Shown: piece after piece, positions 1 through 5,952 of the stretch
Position numbering within the stretch: position 1 is the first letter of the stretch
Layout of the letters: each line of letters begins with the position of its first letter
Origin: Chloroflexota bacterium
GTDB lineage: Bacteria; Chloroflexota; Dehalococcoidia; SM23-28-2; RBG-16-64-32
Assembly (NCBI GenBank): GCA_005880075.1
Contig: VBJT01000164.1
Location: 1 to 11,265, forward strand
Reading direction: 5' to 3'
DNA: 11,265 nt
The notes under the pieces: generated by a model
The model's input: the letters and a program-made list of their open reading frames with translations, nothing else
Databases searched by the model: none
Told to the model about the DNA's origin: nothing
Translations under genes and position numbers: made by a program

Positions 1-247
1 GGTGCGCGCGCATCTCCTTCAGGTCGTGACCCGCGCAGAATGCCCTGCCGGAGCCGGCGATAACCACGACACGCGCAGCTTCATCCGAGGCGATGTCAGC
101 CAGCGCCGTGTCGAGTTCTGTCAGCAGCCCCTCTGAGAGTGCGTTGAACTGCTCGGGCCGGTGGAGCGTCAACGTGACCACGCCGCCGGCGCGTTCACAC
201 AATAGGACGGGATTCGCAGCTGTCCGACGCTCTTTCAGCTCTCGCAT
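1..247 (-). CDS. Enoyl-CoA hydratase/isomerase family protein (N-terminal part, cut by window edge)
   Basis: The first 82 residues are visible, from the ATG at 247. The protein begins MRELKERRTAANPVLLCERA and continues with the crotonase hallmarks: V-T-L-T-L-H-R-P-E-Q-F-N-A-L at about 25-38 and A-F-C-A-G-H-D-L-K-E-M at about 69-79. The second motif supplies one of the two backbone amides of the oxyanion hole that polarises the acyl-CoA thioester. The family hydrates enoyl-CoA in beta-oxidation and related acyl-CoA chemistry; the exact substrate cannot be told from this half. A TATACT box at 271-266 on the minus strand lies close upstream, but no clear -35 goes with it. The 170 bp between this gene and the peroxiredoxin contains no other gene I can support. 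Confidence 0.9.
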   Translation of the reverse strand, partial: MRELKERRTAANPVLLCERAGGVVTLTLHRPEQFNALSEGLLTELDTALADIASDEAARVVVIAGSGRAFCAGHDLKEMRAH

Positions 248-417
248 CTCACTCGCCTCGGGCCCAGTATAGCGCCCTGCTCTTGTGATTCCGAGCCCAC
301 GTGTGGAGCGCTCCGTTCGCCCCCGAGTAGCCCTCAGGAAGGGCGTATCGAGGGTCCGTGATTTGTCCAGCCTGGCGCGCTCGACCAGTCGTACGAGGCT
401 CTTGAACGGGGCTCCCG

Positions 418-891
418 TTACGAAAGCGCGTCGAGCTGAACGAGCGTCTCATCGACGGACGGAATCTCCCACTGCTGCCAGCCGAGGTAGGCGTAGCGCA
501 CGATCCCGTCCTTATCGATGATGAATAGCCCCGGGCGCTGTCCAAGCGATATCATCGCGCTCTTCACGTCGTACTGACGGAAGACCGTGCGGTCGGCGTC
601 CGGAAGGCAGGGGAACGGAATGTCATGTTCCCGGAAGAAGTTCCGCGCGTTCTCGAACGTGTCCGGAGCGATCGCGAGAACTTGGGCGCCCCGCTTGTCG
701 AACTCCTCGTACCGGTCTCGCAACTGCGAGAGATGCCTCCGGCAGAACGGTCACATGAAGCCGCGCAGGAAGACCAGGACGACCGGCTTCCCGCGCATTT
801 TCGATAGGGTAACTTCGCTGCCGTCGATGGCGGTCAGCGTGAAATCGGGCGCTTCAGCGCCTACCGGGACTGTTTCCGACTCAACGGGCAT
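418..891 (-). CDS. Peroxiredoxin-like (AhpC/TSA family) protein, candidate selenoprotein with UxxC active site
   Basis: Reading from the ATG at 891 to the TAA at 418 gives 157 residues if the in-frame TGA at 753-751 (codon 47) is read as selenocysteine. The N-terminal part has the thioredoxin-fold entry A-P-D-F-T-L (14-19) and the strand P-V-V-L-V-F-L-R-G-F-M (36-46). It is followed by U47-P-F-C50-R-R-H-L, where family members have C-x-x-C. After the TGA, homology continues without interruption to the end: L-A-I-A-P-D, F-P-C-L-P-D-A-D, G-L-F-I-I-D-K-D-G and A-Y-L-G-W. The protein resembles the PRX_like2 subgroup, expected to reduce peroxides or act as a thiol oxidoreductase in the cytoplasm. 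A SECIS-like hairpin lies directly behind the TGA. No strong Shine-Dalgarno precedes the ATG. It is divergent from the ArsA-like gene across 80 bp. The alternative is a nonsense mutation or base error (TGC/TGT to TGA). Confidence 0.78.
710..753 (-). promoter_or_regulatory. Candidate bacterial SECIS element directly downstream of in-frame UGA
   Basis: The UGA is at 753-751. The transcript then forms a lower stem (744-739 with 715-710: UGCCGG/CCGGUA, including one G-U pair), a 7-nt bulge on the 5' side, and a perfect upper stem (731-726 with 721-716: UCUCGC/GCGAGA) closed by the loop AGUU at 725-722. The loop starts 25 nt after the UGA and has G at its second position. Known bacterial SECIS elements have an apical loop 16-37 nt after the UGA, an upper stem of at least about 4 bp, and a G in the first two loop positions, contacted by SelB. 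All three criteria are met by inspection; no folding energy was computed. Confidence 0.7.
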
Positions 892-971
892 GGCTACTGG
901 ATTCTAGGAGACGGCCCGGCGCGCCGTCAAACCAAAATAGGCGATGGCCCTGTGCTATCATCCGAGCGCAA

Positions 972-2052
972 ATGAGGATCATCCTGTTCACCGGCCGGGG
1001 CGGCAGCGGCGTGAGCACTATGTCGGCTGCGACAGCGGTCGCTCTGGCGATGGGCGGCCGGCGGACGCTCGCCTTCGGGCTAGGCAGCGGGTTGGGCGAA
1101 GCGCTCGGCTTCCAGTTGACCCACGAGCCGCGCGACGTCGGGCCCAACCTCGCGGCGCTCGAGACCCGCCACGGCGACGATGAGCCGGACGAGTTCCGGG
1201 ACTGGCTGGGGGATCTTCTCGACTGGCGGGGCGTCGAGCCCGAACTGGCGGACGACCTCGCGGCGCTTCCGGGCGCGAACCAGATCGGCCGGATGCTGAA
1301 CCTGGCGGGACAGGCCGCCTTCGCTCGATGCCGCCGCGCGCTGGCTCGAGCGGCTGTTCGAGCCCCGCCAGAGCAACGTCTTCGAGCCGTTCGTTCGAAT
1401 GTTCGCCGCCGACTACGCAGAGGCCGGCGAGGAGATGCTCGAAAGCGGTCGCGAGCTACTCGGCCGGCTCGCCGACCTTCGGGAGCTGCTCACCGACCCA
1501 GACATAACGTCAGTGCGCGTGGTCCTACGACCGGCCGCAACGGCAGCAGCGGACGCGCGAATATCACTCACGGCGCTGAGCCTGTTCTCGTATGCCTGCG
1601 ACGCGTTCGTGGTAAATCAAGTGCTGCCGGACGAAGTGCAGGATCCCTTCTTCGAAGAGATGCGTTCCGACCAGGCGCGAGCCCTGGACGGGGCGCAGGC
1701 AGCGGCGGGAGAACTGCCCGTCCTGACAGGTACTCGAGCGAAGAGGGCTCCAGTTGGCGTGGAAGCGCTCGGGCCGCTCGCTGCGGCGCTCTACCGCGAC
1801 AGGTCGGCGGCAGACGTGCTGCACCGCGCGGCGTCGCACTCGTTCAGCAGGCGGGACGGCGCCTACGTGATGAGCTTGACACTGCCCTTCGCCGAGAAGA
1901 AAGACCTCGCCGTCGAGCAGCTCGATGACGGTGTGGCCGTGCATCTAAACGGTCGGCGAGCCGTCTTGATGCTTCCGCCTGAGGTCGAGAGCCGGGAAGC
2001 ATCGTCCTGGTCGTTCGAGCCGCCCGAGTTGAAGATCAACTTCGGGGGTTAG
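972..2052 (+). pseudogene. ArsA-family ATPase-like protein with HSP20-like C-terminus, degenerate P-loop and internal frameshift
   Basis: The ATG at 972 opens frame 3 and encodes an ArsA-type N-terminus (M-R-I-I-L-F-T-G-R-G-G-S-G-V-S-T). Homology passes to the +1 frame between about 1300 and 1325 and then runs to the TAG at 2050-2052. The second part has W-L-E-R-L-F-E-P, L-R-E-L-L-T-D-P, V-R-V-V-L-R-P and V-V-N-Q-V-L-P-D-E-V, typical of ArsA/GET3-like ATPases. It ends with an HSP20-like domain (Y-V-M-S-L-T-L-P-F-A-E-K-K-D-L). In active relatives the P-loop is GKGGVGKT; here both lysines are replaced (R9, V14). The Walker B/switch segment, normally V-D-C-A-P-T-G-E-T-L, is absent at the frame junction. 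This suggests an internal deletion not divisible by three in an already non-catalytic paralogue. The next gene starts 14 nt after its stop. A contig error at the junction remains possible. Confidence 0.65.
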
Positions 2053-2066
2053 CCGGGCGCACGTTT

Positions 2067-3059
2067 GTGGTCAGCCGCTTCGACGAATTCCTCATCCACC
2101 AGACCGAGCAGACCCTGGCGAGCGTCGCCTCCGACCATCCGGAGTGGCAGGACCGGTTCTACTTCAACATCCACGACCGGCACGGCGAGTTCGCCCTCAT
2201 CACCGGACTCGGCGCCTTCCCGAACCGCAAGATGTCGCAGGCGTACATCTTCGCGGCCCACGCCGGCCAGCACTATGCGTATCTCCAGTTGCGCGCCCTC
2301 AATAACGACCGCGAATTAATGAAAGCCGGTACTCTTTCCTTTAATGTGATCGAGCCTCTCAAGTCCTGGGCGCTTGACATTGAGGATGAGGCGGGCGGCA
2401 TCAACGGCTCACTCGTCTTCAAGGAGCGCTGTCCACTTTACCGATTCAGCCCAATCGAGTGGGAGCACAACGGACACCAGGTGGTCAAGCAGATGCACTA
2501 CACACAGGCAGGCGTCTATGAAGGCTCGCTGACGATCGGCGGCCGAACATTCACGGACTTGATCGGGATGCGCGACCGGTCGTGGGGCATTCGCGACATG
2601 GCGCGCGTCCCGTTCTGGGTCTGGATCTCCGCGCAGTTCGAATCGTTTTCCATTTCCGCGTGGCTCTGGGAGACGCCCGAAGGAGAGGTCATCCACGCTG
2701 ACGGGGCGGTCATCCCGACGGCGGGCGAAGTCCGGCCGGTGACGAGCATCGAACACAAGCTGGAGCTGTGGCCGGGGACGAAGCGCCCGAAGGTCGGGCA
2801 TTTCGACCTTACGGTGGCAGACGGGAAGGTCGAGCGCCTGACCGCCACCGAGATCCAGACGATCTTCCTGGCGCCTGGGCTCGCGCGCTGGGCCGATTCA
2901 GACGGCGACGCGCTCAAGCGGGCCGACGCCTCCGCGTTTGGCTTCGACCAGCATTGCCGCTTCGAGCTGGGGGGAGAGCAAGGCGTGGGTATCGTCGAGT
3001 ATATGGTTACGGGCGGGCACCGGCGCTACGGGATTGCGCCGACAGTTCAGTCTGCCTGA
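2067..3059 (+). CDS. DUF7064/AttH-CrtC-like (lipocalin-fold) protein of unknown function
   Basis: This gene encodes 330 residues from the GTG at 2067, which is 14 nt after the stop of the ArsA-like gene and probably in the same transcript. There is no clear Shine-Dalgarno, so expression may depend on the upstream gene. The sequence carries R-D-R-S-W-G-I-R-D at 169-177, a motif shared by DUF7064/DUF7065 and hydroxyneurosporene synthase/AttH-like proteins. Many aromatic residues alternate with hydrophobic ones, as expected of a beta-rich, lipocalin-like fold. There is no signal peptide or membrane segment, so a cytoplasmic location is likely. Relatives occur near lipid, terpenoid and xenobiotic metabolism genes, but no reaction has been firmly assigned to this subgroup that I can name. 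The family call is by motif memory; function is unknown. Confidence 0.75.
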   Translation: MVSRFDEFLIHQTEQTLASVASDHPEWQDRFYFNIHDRHGEFALITGLGAFPNRKMSQAYIFAAHAGQHYAYLQLRALNNDRELMKAGTLSFNVIEPLKSWALDIEDEAGGINGSLVFKERCPLYRFSPIEWEHNGHQVVKQMHYTQAGVYEGSLTIGGRTFTDLIGMRDRSWGIRDMARVPFWVWISAQFESFSISAWLWETPEGEVIHADGAVIPTAGEVRPVTSIEHKLELWPGTKRPKVGHFDLTVADGKVERLTATEIQTIFLAPGLARWADSDGDALKRADASAFGFDQHCRFELGGEQGVGIVEYMVTGGHRRYGIAPTVQSA

Positions 3060-3084
3060 ATTCCGGCCGAAACGAAGACCGAGC

Positions 3085-3861
3085 TTAAGAGACCCCCGCT
3101 GGCTCGCGTTGTTGCGCAAGCGCGAGTTCAGTTGTGCCAACCGGTGGGCGCGGCGTAAATCGACCGGCAAGCATCGCCACAGCATCCTCCATCGCCTGCT
3201 TTACCTCAGCGATGGTGGTGCCTTCTTCGAACCAAAGGGGCTCGCCGACCCGCACCCGCACGGAGGCCGGGCGGCACTGTTTCGTTCCCGGCGGCAGTAC
3301 GTGCGCAGTCCCGTCGATGTATATCGGCAGGATCGGAACTTTCTGTGACAACGCTAGAATCGCCGGTCCGGGATGGAAGGGAAGTAACTCGCCCGTGCGC
3401 GTCCGTCTTCCCTCGGGAAATATGAGAAGCGACCACCCGTTCTGGAGCAGCCACTGGGAGTAAGAAAGCGCCTCGCTCCCGCCGCCGCGGGTTATCGGGA
3501 AGGCGTTGTAGCGGAGCGAGTACCACATCCCCTTGAGGCGCTCGCGATACATCCGGTCGGCGGCGGCCACGATCGCGGTGCGGTTGTAGATATGATTCGG
3601 CAGCAGCGACAAGACGACCGGGGTATCGAAGTGGCTGGCGTGGTTGGCGATTATCAGGGCGGGGTTCTGGAGCCGCTGGAGGTGCTCCGCTCCTTCGATC
3701 GTGAGCGGCCGGCAGAAGCGGCGGACGTGCCTCGTGACGGTGACCGGGCGGGCCAGGCGGCGGTAGCCTCTCGCCCAAGACGCGAGCGCCCACCGGTGGG
3801 GTTGGACGTCAGCGATGGAGGGAGCGCCAGCCTTGGTGTCGCTTACGCGGGCGGTTGTCAT
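3085..3861 (-). CDS. PlsC-family lysophospholipid/1-acylglycerol-3-phosphate acyltransferase, copy 1
   Basis: This is a protein of 258 residues in the LPLAT/PlsC family, which transfers acyl groups to lysophosphatidate or a related acceptor at the membrane. The catalytic motif N-H-A-S-H-F-D has H74 and D79. The acceptor-binding block F-P-I-T-R-G-G-G is at 121-128, F-P-E-G-R at 148-152, and L-P-I-Y-I follows at about 178. There is no obvious long membrane helix; the basic N-terminal region (28-52) may lie on the membrane surface. The ATG at 3861 is chosen because AAGGAGG lies 6 nt upstream at 3874-3868. An earlier GTG at 3915 has no ribosome site and lies upstream of the predicted transcription start. 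About two thirds of residues match copy 2 by eye, and motif positions are identical, indicating tandem duplication. Confidence 0.92.
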   Translation of the reverse strand: MTTARVSDTKAGAPSIADVQPHRWALASWARGYRRLARPVTVTRHVRRFCRPLTIEGAEHLQRLQNPALIIANHASHFDTPVVLSLLPNHIYNRTAIVAAADRMYRERLKGMWYSLRYNAFPITRGGGSEALSYSQWLLQNGWSLLIFPEGRRTRTGELLPFHPGPAILALSQKVPILPIYIDGTAHVLPPGTKQCRPASVRVRVGEPLWFEEGTTIAEVKQAMEDAVAMLAGRFTPRPPVGTTELALAQQREPAGVS

Positions 3862-3867
3862 CGGCAA

Positions 3868-3874
3868 CCTCCTT
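3868..3874 (-). promoter_or_regulatory. Shine-Dalgarno deciding the start of PlsC copy 1
   Basis: AAGGAGG on the minus strand, 6 nt before the ATG at 3861. It is the strongest ribosome binding site in the window and rules against the upstream in-frame GTG at 3915. Confidence 0.85.
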
Positions 3875-3905
3875 GTGCGAACGGCACCCCCGCAGAACGC
3901 AGAGG

Positions 3906-3934
3906 ATATTAGCACTACCGCGAGCGAAAGTCAC
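3906..3934 (-). promoter_or_regulatory. Probable sigma70-type promoter of PlsC copy 1 (extended -10)
   Basis: On the minus strand, GTGACT (3934-3929) and TAATAT (3911-3906) are separated by 17 nt, and TGC directly precedes the -10 as in an extended -10. The start of transcription would fall near 3899, giving a leader of about 38 nt before the ATG at 3861. This suggests copy 1 is transcribed on its own as well as from any read-through of copy 2. In the same 145-bp gap, TCGAGC and GCTCGA form a short inverted repeat at about 3934-3958 without a T-tract. Confidence 0.5.
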
Positions 3935-4006
3935 TCGAGCAGCCGGAAAATTCGCTCGATATTGTGGGCTTACCAAAACGCAAAGAGGGCTTGCGCGAAG
4001 GGGCAC

Positions 4007-4741
4007 CTACGAAGCGGCGGCCTGCTTCTGGTCGGTCGCCGTGCAGGCCAAGGCGCGGACGGCCTCCTCCATCGCGTGTTTGGCGTCGCTGATTGCCGTT
4101 CCCTCTGGAAACGTCAAGAGGCTGCCTACCCGCGCTACTACGGGCGCGGGATGTGAGCGGTTTGTCCCAGGCGGAAGGATGCGGCCGGCGCCCTCGATAT
4201 AAATCGGCAGGACCGGGACGTTTTGCTGCGTCGCGAGTATCGCCGGGCCTCCGTGGAATGGCAGAAGCTCTCCCGTACGCGACCGCTTCCCCTCGGGAAA
4301 GATGAGGAGCGACCAACCGTTGTGCAGAAGCCACTGCGAATAGGCGAGCGCCTCGCGCCCGCCCCCGCGTGTGATCGGGAAGGCGTTATAGCGCAGAGAA
4401 TGCCACATGCCCTTGATGCGTTCGCGGTACATGCGGTCGGCCGCGGCAACAACCGCCGTGCGGTCGTAAATCGACGCGGGCAGAAGGGAGAGGACGATCA
4501 CTGTGTCGAAGTGACTCGTGTGGTTCGCGACGATCAGCACCGGGTTCTTGATGGAGGCAAGGTTCTCGCGGCCTTCGACTGTGAACGGGCGGCAGTATTT
4601 ACGGACGTGACTATGTACCGTCCAGCGGCGGGCGAGGCGGCGAAATACGCGCGCCCAGAGGTTGAGCGCCCACTTATGAGGTTTGACCTCCCGCTGTGCG
4701 GAAGCGTGCTGTCCTCCCTGAGTGACGGAGATATCTTTCAC
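4007..4741 (-). CDS. PlsC-family acyltransferase, copy 2, coupled to wHTH regulator
   Basis: This gene encodes 244 residues from the GTG at 4741. The start codon overlaps the regulator's stop in GTGA (4741-4738), with GAGGAGG about 7 nt upstream, so translation is likely coupled. The motifs match copy 1 at the same residue numbers: N-H-T-S-H-F-D with H74 and D79, F-P-I-T-R-G-G-G at 121-128 and F-P-E-G-K at 148-152. The family acylates lysophosphatidate or similar acceptors in phospholipid synthesis or remodelling. The frame stays open upstream through the regulator gene, but translation of that stretch is an out-of-frame shadow of the HTH protein, so the longer start is rejected. The C-terminus is alanine- and glutamine-rich and differs from copy 1. 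Confidence 0.9.
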   Translation of the reverse strand: MKDISVTQGGQHASAQREVKPHKWALNLWARVFRRLARRWTVHSHVRKYCRPFTVEGRENLASIKNPVLIVANHTSHFDTVIVLSLLPASIYDRTAVVAAADRMYRERIKGMWHSLRYNAFPITRGGGREALAYSQWLLHNGWSLLIFPEGKRSRTGELLPFHGGPAILATQQNVPVLPIYIEGAGRILPPGTNRSHPAPVVARVGSLLTFPEGTAISDAKHAMEEAVRALACTATDQKQAAAS

Positions 4742-5040
4742 GGCTTGCCTCCTCGGGGCGAATTCATGCGGCGCAGGGCGGTGATCATCTGCGCGATGTT
4801 GAGCTGCTGGTACACCGGGAAGCTGAACAATGCGCCTTCGTTCACCGTGTAGATGTTCCTGCGCCCCTCCCGTCGCTTCTGGATGAAGCCGTTCACCTCG
4901 AGATCTCGCACGATCTGATAGACCGCGCGTTCGGTTAAGTCCGTACCGCGTGCGATCTCGCGAAGGGTCGCGCGGGGGTTCTGGACAAGGTGCGTCAGGA
5001 CGAGTCCGTAGTTGCTGAGGAAGTTCCATTTTTTAGGCAT
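4738..5040 (-). CDS. Winged helix-turn-helix transcriptional regulator
   Basis: A 100-residue protein from the ATG at 5040, with GGGGGTGA 4 nt upstream. The core is a winged helix: L-R-E-I-A-R-G-T-D-L-T-E-R-A-V-Y at 26-41 forms the helix-turn-helix, and F-I-Q-K-R-R-E-G-R-R-N-I-Y at 52-64 is the wing. It resembles the small MarR/ArsR-like regulators that begin W-x-F-L-x-N-x-x-x-V-L, common in Actinobacteria and Chloroflexota. No metal-binding cysteines or ligand domain are visible; the short C-terminal helix probably dimerises. It overlaps the acyltransferase gene by 4 nt, so it likely controls lipid acylation genes, its own expression, or both. An inverted repeat at 5142-5157 in the divergent region is a possible operator. 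Only weak -10/-35 candidates are visible on this strand. Confidence 0.88.
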   Translation of the reverse strand: MPKKWNFLSNYGLVLTHLVQNPRATLREIARGTDLTERAVYQIVRDLEVNGFIQKRREGRRNIYTVNEGALFSFPVYQQLNIAQMITALRRMNSPRGGKP

Positions 5041-5099
5041 GAGTCACCCCCGGATGCATCGTCTCGGTCGATTCAAGCTCGTTATCGTAACGCATAGGG

Positions 5100-5129
5100 T
5101 TGACAGGCCGGTCGCGCTGCCGCTATAGT
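5100..5129 (+). promoter_or_regulatory. Strong sigma70-type promoter reading toward the ECF sigma gene
   Basis: A consensus TTGACA at 5100-5105 and TATAGT at 5124-5129 are separated by 18 nt. Transcription would begin near 5136, about 200 nt before the first ATG of the sigma gene. It is the best promoter match in the window. Confidence 0.75.
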
Positions 5130-5141
5130 AACTTCTGATTT

Positions 5142-5157
5142 ATTGCAGAATCGCAAT
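5142..5157. repeat. Inverted repeat between divergent regulator and sigma genes (possible operator)
   Basis: ATTGC (5142-5146) and GCAAT (5153-5157) are perfect inverted arms around AGAATC. It lies just after the predicted start of the sigma-side transcript and upstream of the winged-helix gene, a plausible place for a dimeric regulator to bind. The arms are short, so chance cannot be excluded. Confidence 0.3.
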
Positions 5158-5163
5158 TCCATA

Positions 5164-5262
5164 ATGGTAAAGCAAACCACGGATATTATAACGCCAATGC
5201 GCGAACCGGAAAACTACTTTACGCGATACCGAAGCCGAATTCAGGTGTCATTATGCTCATGA
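5164..5262 (+). CDS. Possible 32-residue leader peptide ahead of the terminator
   Basis: The ATG at 5164 opens a frame that begins M-V-K-Q-T-T-D-I-I-T-P and closes with the TGA at 5260-5262, inside the 3' arm of the 5244-5266 hairpin and 8 nt before the terminator stem. A ribosome pausing at its end would cover both hairpins, as in translational attenuation. There is no clear Shine-Dalgarno and no run of one amino acid, so this is weakly supported. Confidence 0.2.
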   Translation: MVKQTTDIITPMREPENYFTRYRSRIQVSLCS

Positions 5263-5266
5263 CACC
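5244..5266 (+). promoter_or_regulatory. Perfect 8-bp hairpin in the sigma leader
   Basis: GGTGTCAT (5244-5251) pairs fully with ATGACACC (5259-5266) around a 7-nt loop, and stands 3 nt before the terminator hairpin. As DNA it is also a palindrome that a dimeric protein could bind. Confidence 0.55.
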
Positions 5267-5269
5267 CAC

Positions 5270-5296
5270 GCTTGTCCAGTAGGGCAAGCCTTTTTT
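5270..5296 (+). terminator. Rho-independent terminator/attenuator upstream of the ECF sigma gene
   Basis: GCTTGTCC (5270-5277) pairs with GGGCAAGC (5282-5289), 8 bp with one G-T wobble, loop AGTA, followed by C and six T (5291-5296). It sits between the promoter at 5100-5129 and the sigma factor start, so it should limit transcription into that gene unless an antitermination event occurs. Confidence 0.7.
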
Positions 5297-5334
5297 CCCG
5301 CAGGATTTTGAGGCAACAAGCGCACCCCCAACAG

Positions 5335-5895
5335 ATGACGACTCTGCGGGTTGTTCCCTCTGCGGCCAGCGACCGCCCTGTTCTTGGCCGCCGCATCGAT
5401 AAGTTTGCTGACAAGTACCGTCAGTTCTTCCCTCGCGTCTTCGCCTACGTCTACGGGCATACGCACAACGTCCACCTGGCCGAAGACCTCGTCGCCGACG
5501 TCTTCGAGCGCGCCTTCGTGAAAGCTGACACGCTGCGAAACGATGAGGCGTTCGCTACGTGGCTGTTTACGATCGCGCGCAACGTCATCATCAGCCACGC
5601 GCGCAAGCGACATCGCGAGACCGTGGTGGACCCGGACGTCCTGCGCGAAATCGCTCCCAGCGGCACTTCCGTCGAGGGCGATATCCTGCTGCGCGAGGAG
5701 ATGCGGACGGTGAGCCGGCTGCTGCAAGACTTCCCGCAGCGCGAGCAGGACATCATTTCGCTCAAGTTCGACGCGGAGCTTACGAACGGACAGATCGCTC
5801 AGATAATGGGCTTGGGCGAGCCGAACGTGCGCGTCATCCTCTTCCGAACGTTACGCAAGCTGCGGGAACAAATGGTCGCAGACCGTCGCGCCTAG
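5335..5895 (+). CDS. ECF-type RNA polymerase sigma factor
   Basis: From the ATG at 5335 this encodes 186 residues with the two domains of an ECF sigma factor. Sigma2 contains H-L-A-E-D-L-V-A-D-V-F-E-R-A (region 2.2, core RNA polymerase binding) and W-L-F-T-I-A-R-N-V-I-I-S-H-A-R-K (2.3-2.4, melting and -10 recognition). Sigma4 contains L-Q-D-F-P-Q-R-E-Q-D-I-I-S-L-K-F and N-G-Q-I-A-Q-I-M-G-L-G-E-P-N-V-R (-35 recognition helix-turn-helix). The frame is open further upstream to a TTG at 5272, but that codon lies inside the terminator stem; a TTG at 5308 is another option. No anti-sigma gene follows: the next gene is FabI on the other strand. Control may therefore act through the leader and terminator upstream. 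The target promoters are unknown. Confidence 0.9.
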   Translation: MTTLRVVPSAASDRPVLGRRIDKFADKYRQFFPRVFAYVYGHTHNVHLAEDLVADVFERAFVKADTLRNDEAFATWLFTIARNVIISHARKRHRETVVDPDVLREIAPSGTSVEGDILLREEMRTVSRLLQDFPQREQDIISLKFDAELTNGQIAQIMGLGEPNVRVILFRTLRKLREQMVADRRA

Positions 5896-5952
5896 CCCTC
5901 GTCTCGCGATCTCACCGCAACAGCTTTCGCCAAACAAACGAACTCCGCTCGT

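Larger units (their letters stand above)
5136..5296 (+). ncRNA. Structured leader or candidate small RNA of about 160 nt
   Basis: The stretch from the predicted start near 5136 to the T-tract at 5291-5296 is AT-rich compared with its surroundings. It contains GTAAAG (5167-5172) able to pair with CTTTAC (5217-5222), then a perfect 8-bp hairpin (5244-5266), then a terminator hairpin (5270-5289). It could be the attenuated leader of the ECF sigma mRNA or an independent small RNA. I do not recognise a known riboswitch class. A 32-codon open frame (5164-5262) also lies inside. Confidence 0.4.

Noticed and set aside
751..753. In-frame TGA read as a plain nonsense mutation of the peroxiredoxin
   Set aside because: Its position at the redox-active Cys, the intact downstream homology and the SECIS-like hairpin make selenocysteine more likely; the nonsense reading is kept only as the alternative.
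3862..3915. Longer N-terminus for PlsC copy 1 from a GTG at 3915
   Set aside because: The AAGGAGG site belongs to the ATG at 3861, and the GTG lies upstream of the predicted transcription start.
4742..5029. Longer N-terminus for PlsC copy 2 running through the regulator gene
   Set aside because: The extra residues are proline/arginine-rich out-of-frame translation of the winged-helix gene; the coupled GTG at 4741 has its own ribosome site.
5160..5243. c-di-GMP-I (GEMM) riboswitch suggested by a GCAAACC stretch near 5172
   Set aside because: The second conserved half with its tetraloop receptor is not found and the spacing does not fit.
5272..5334. Sigma factor start at the TTG at 5272
   Set aside because: That codon lies in the terminator stem and the added residues have no sigma-factor homology; the ATG at 5335 precedes the sigma2 domain.
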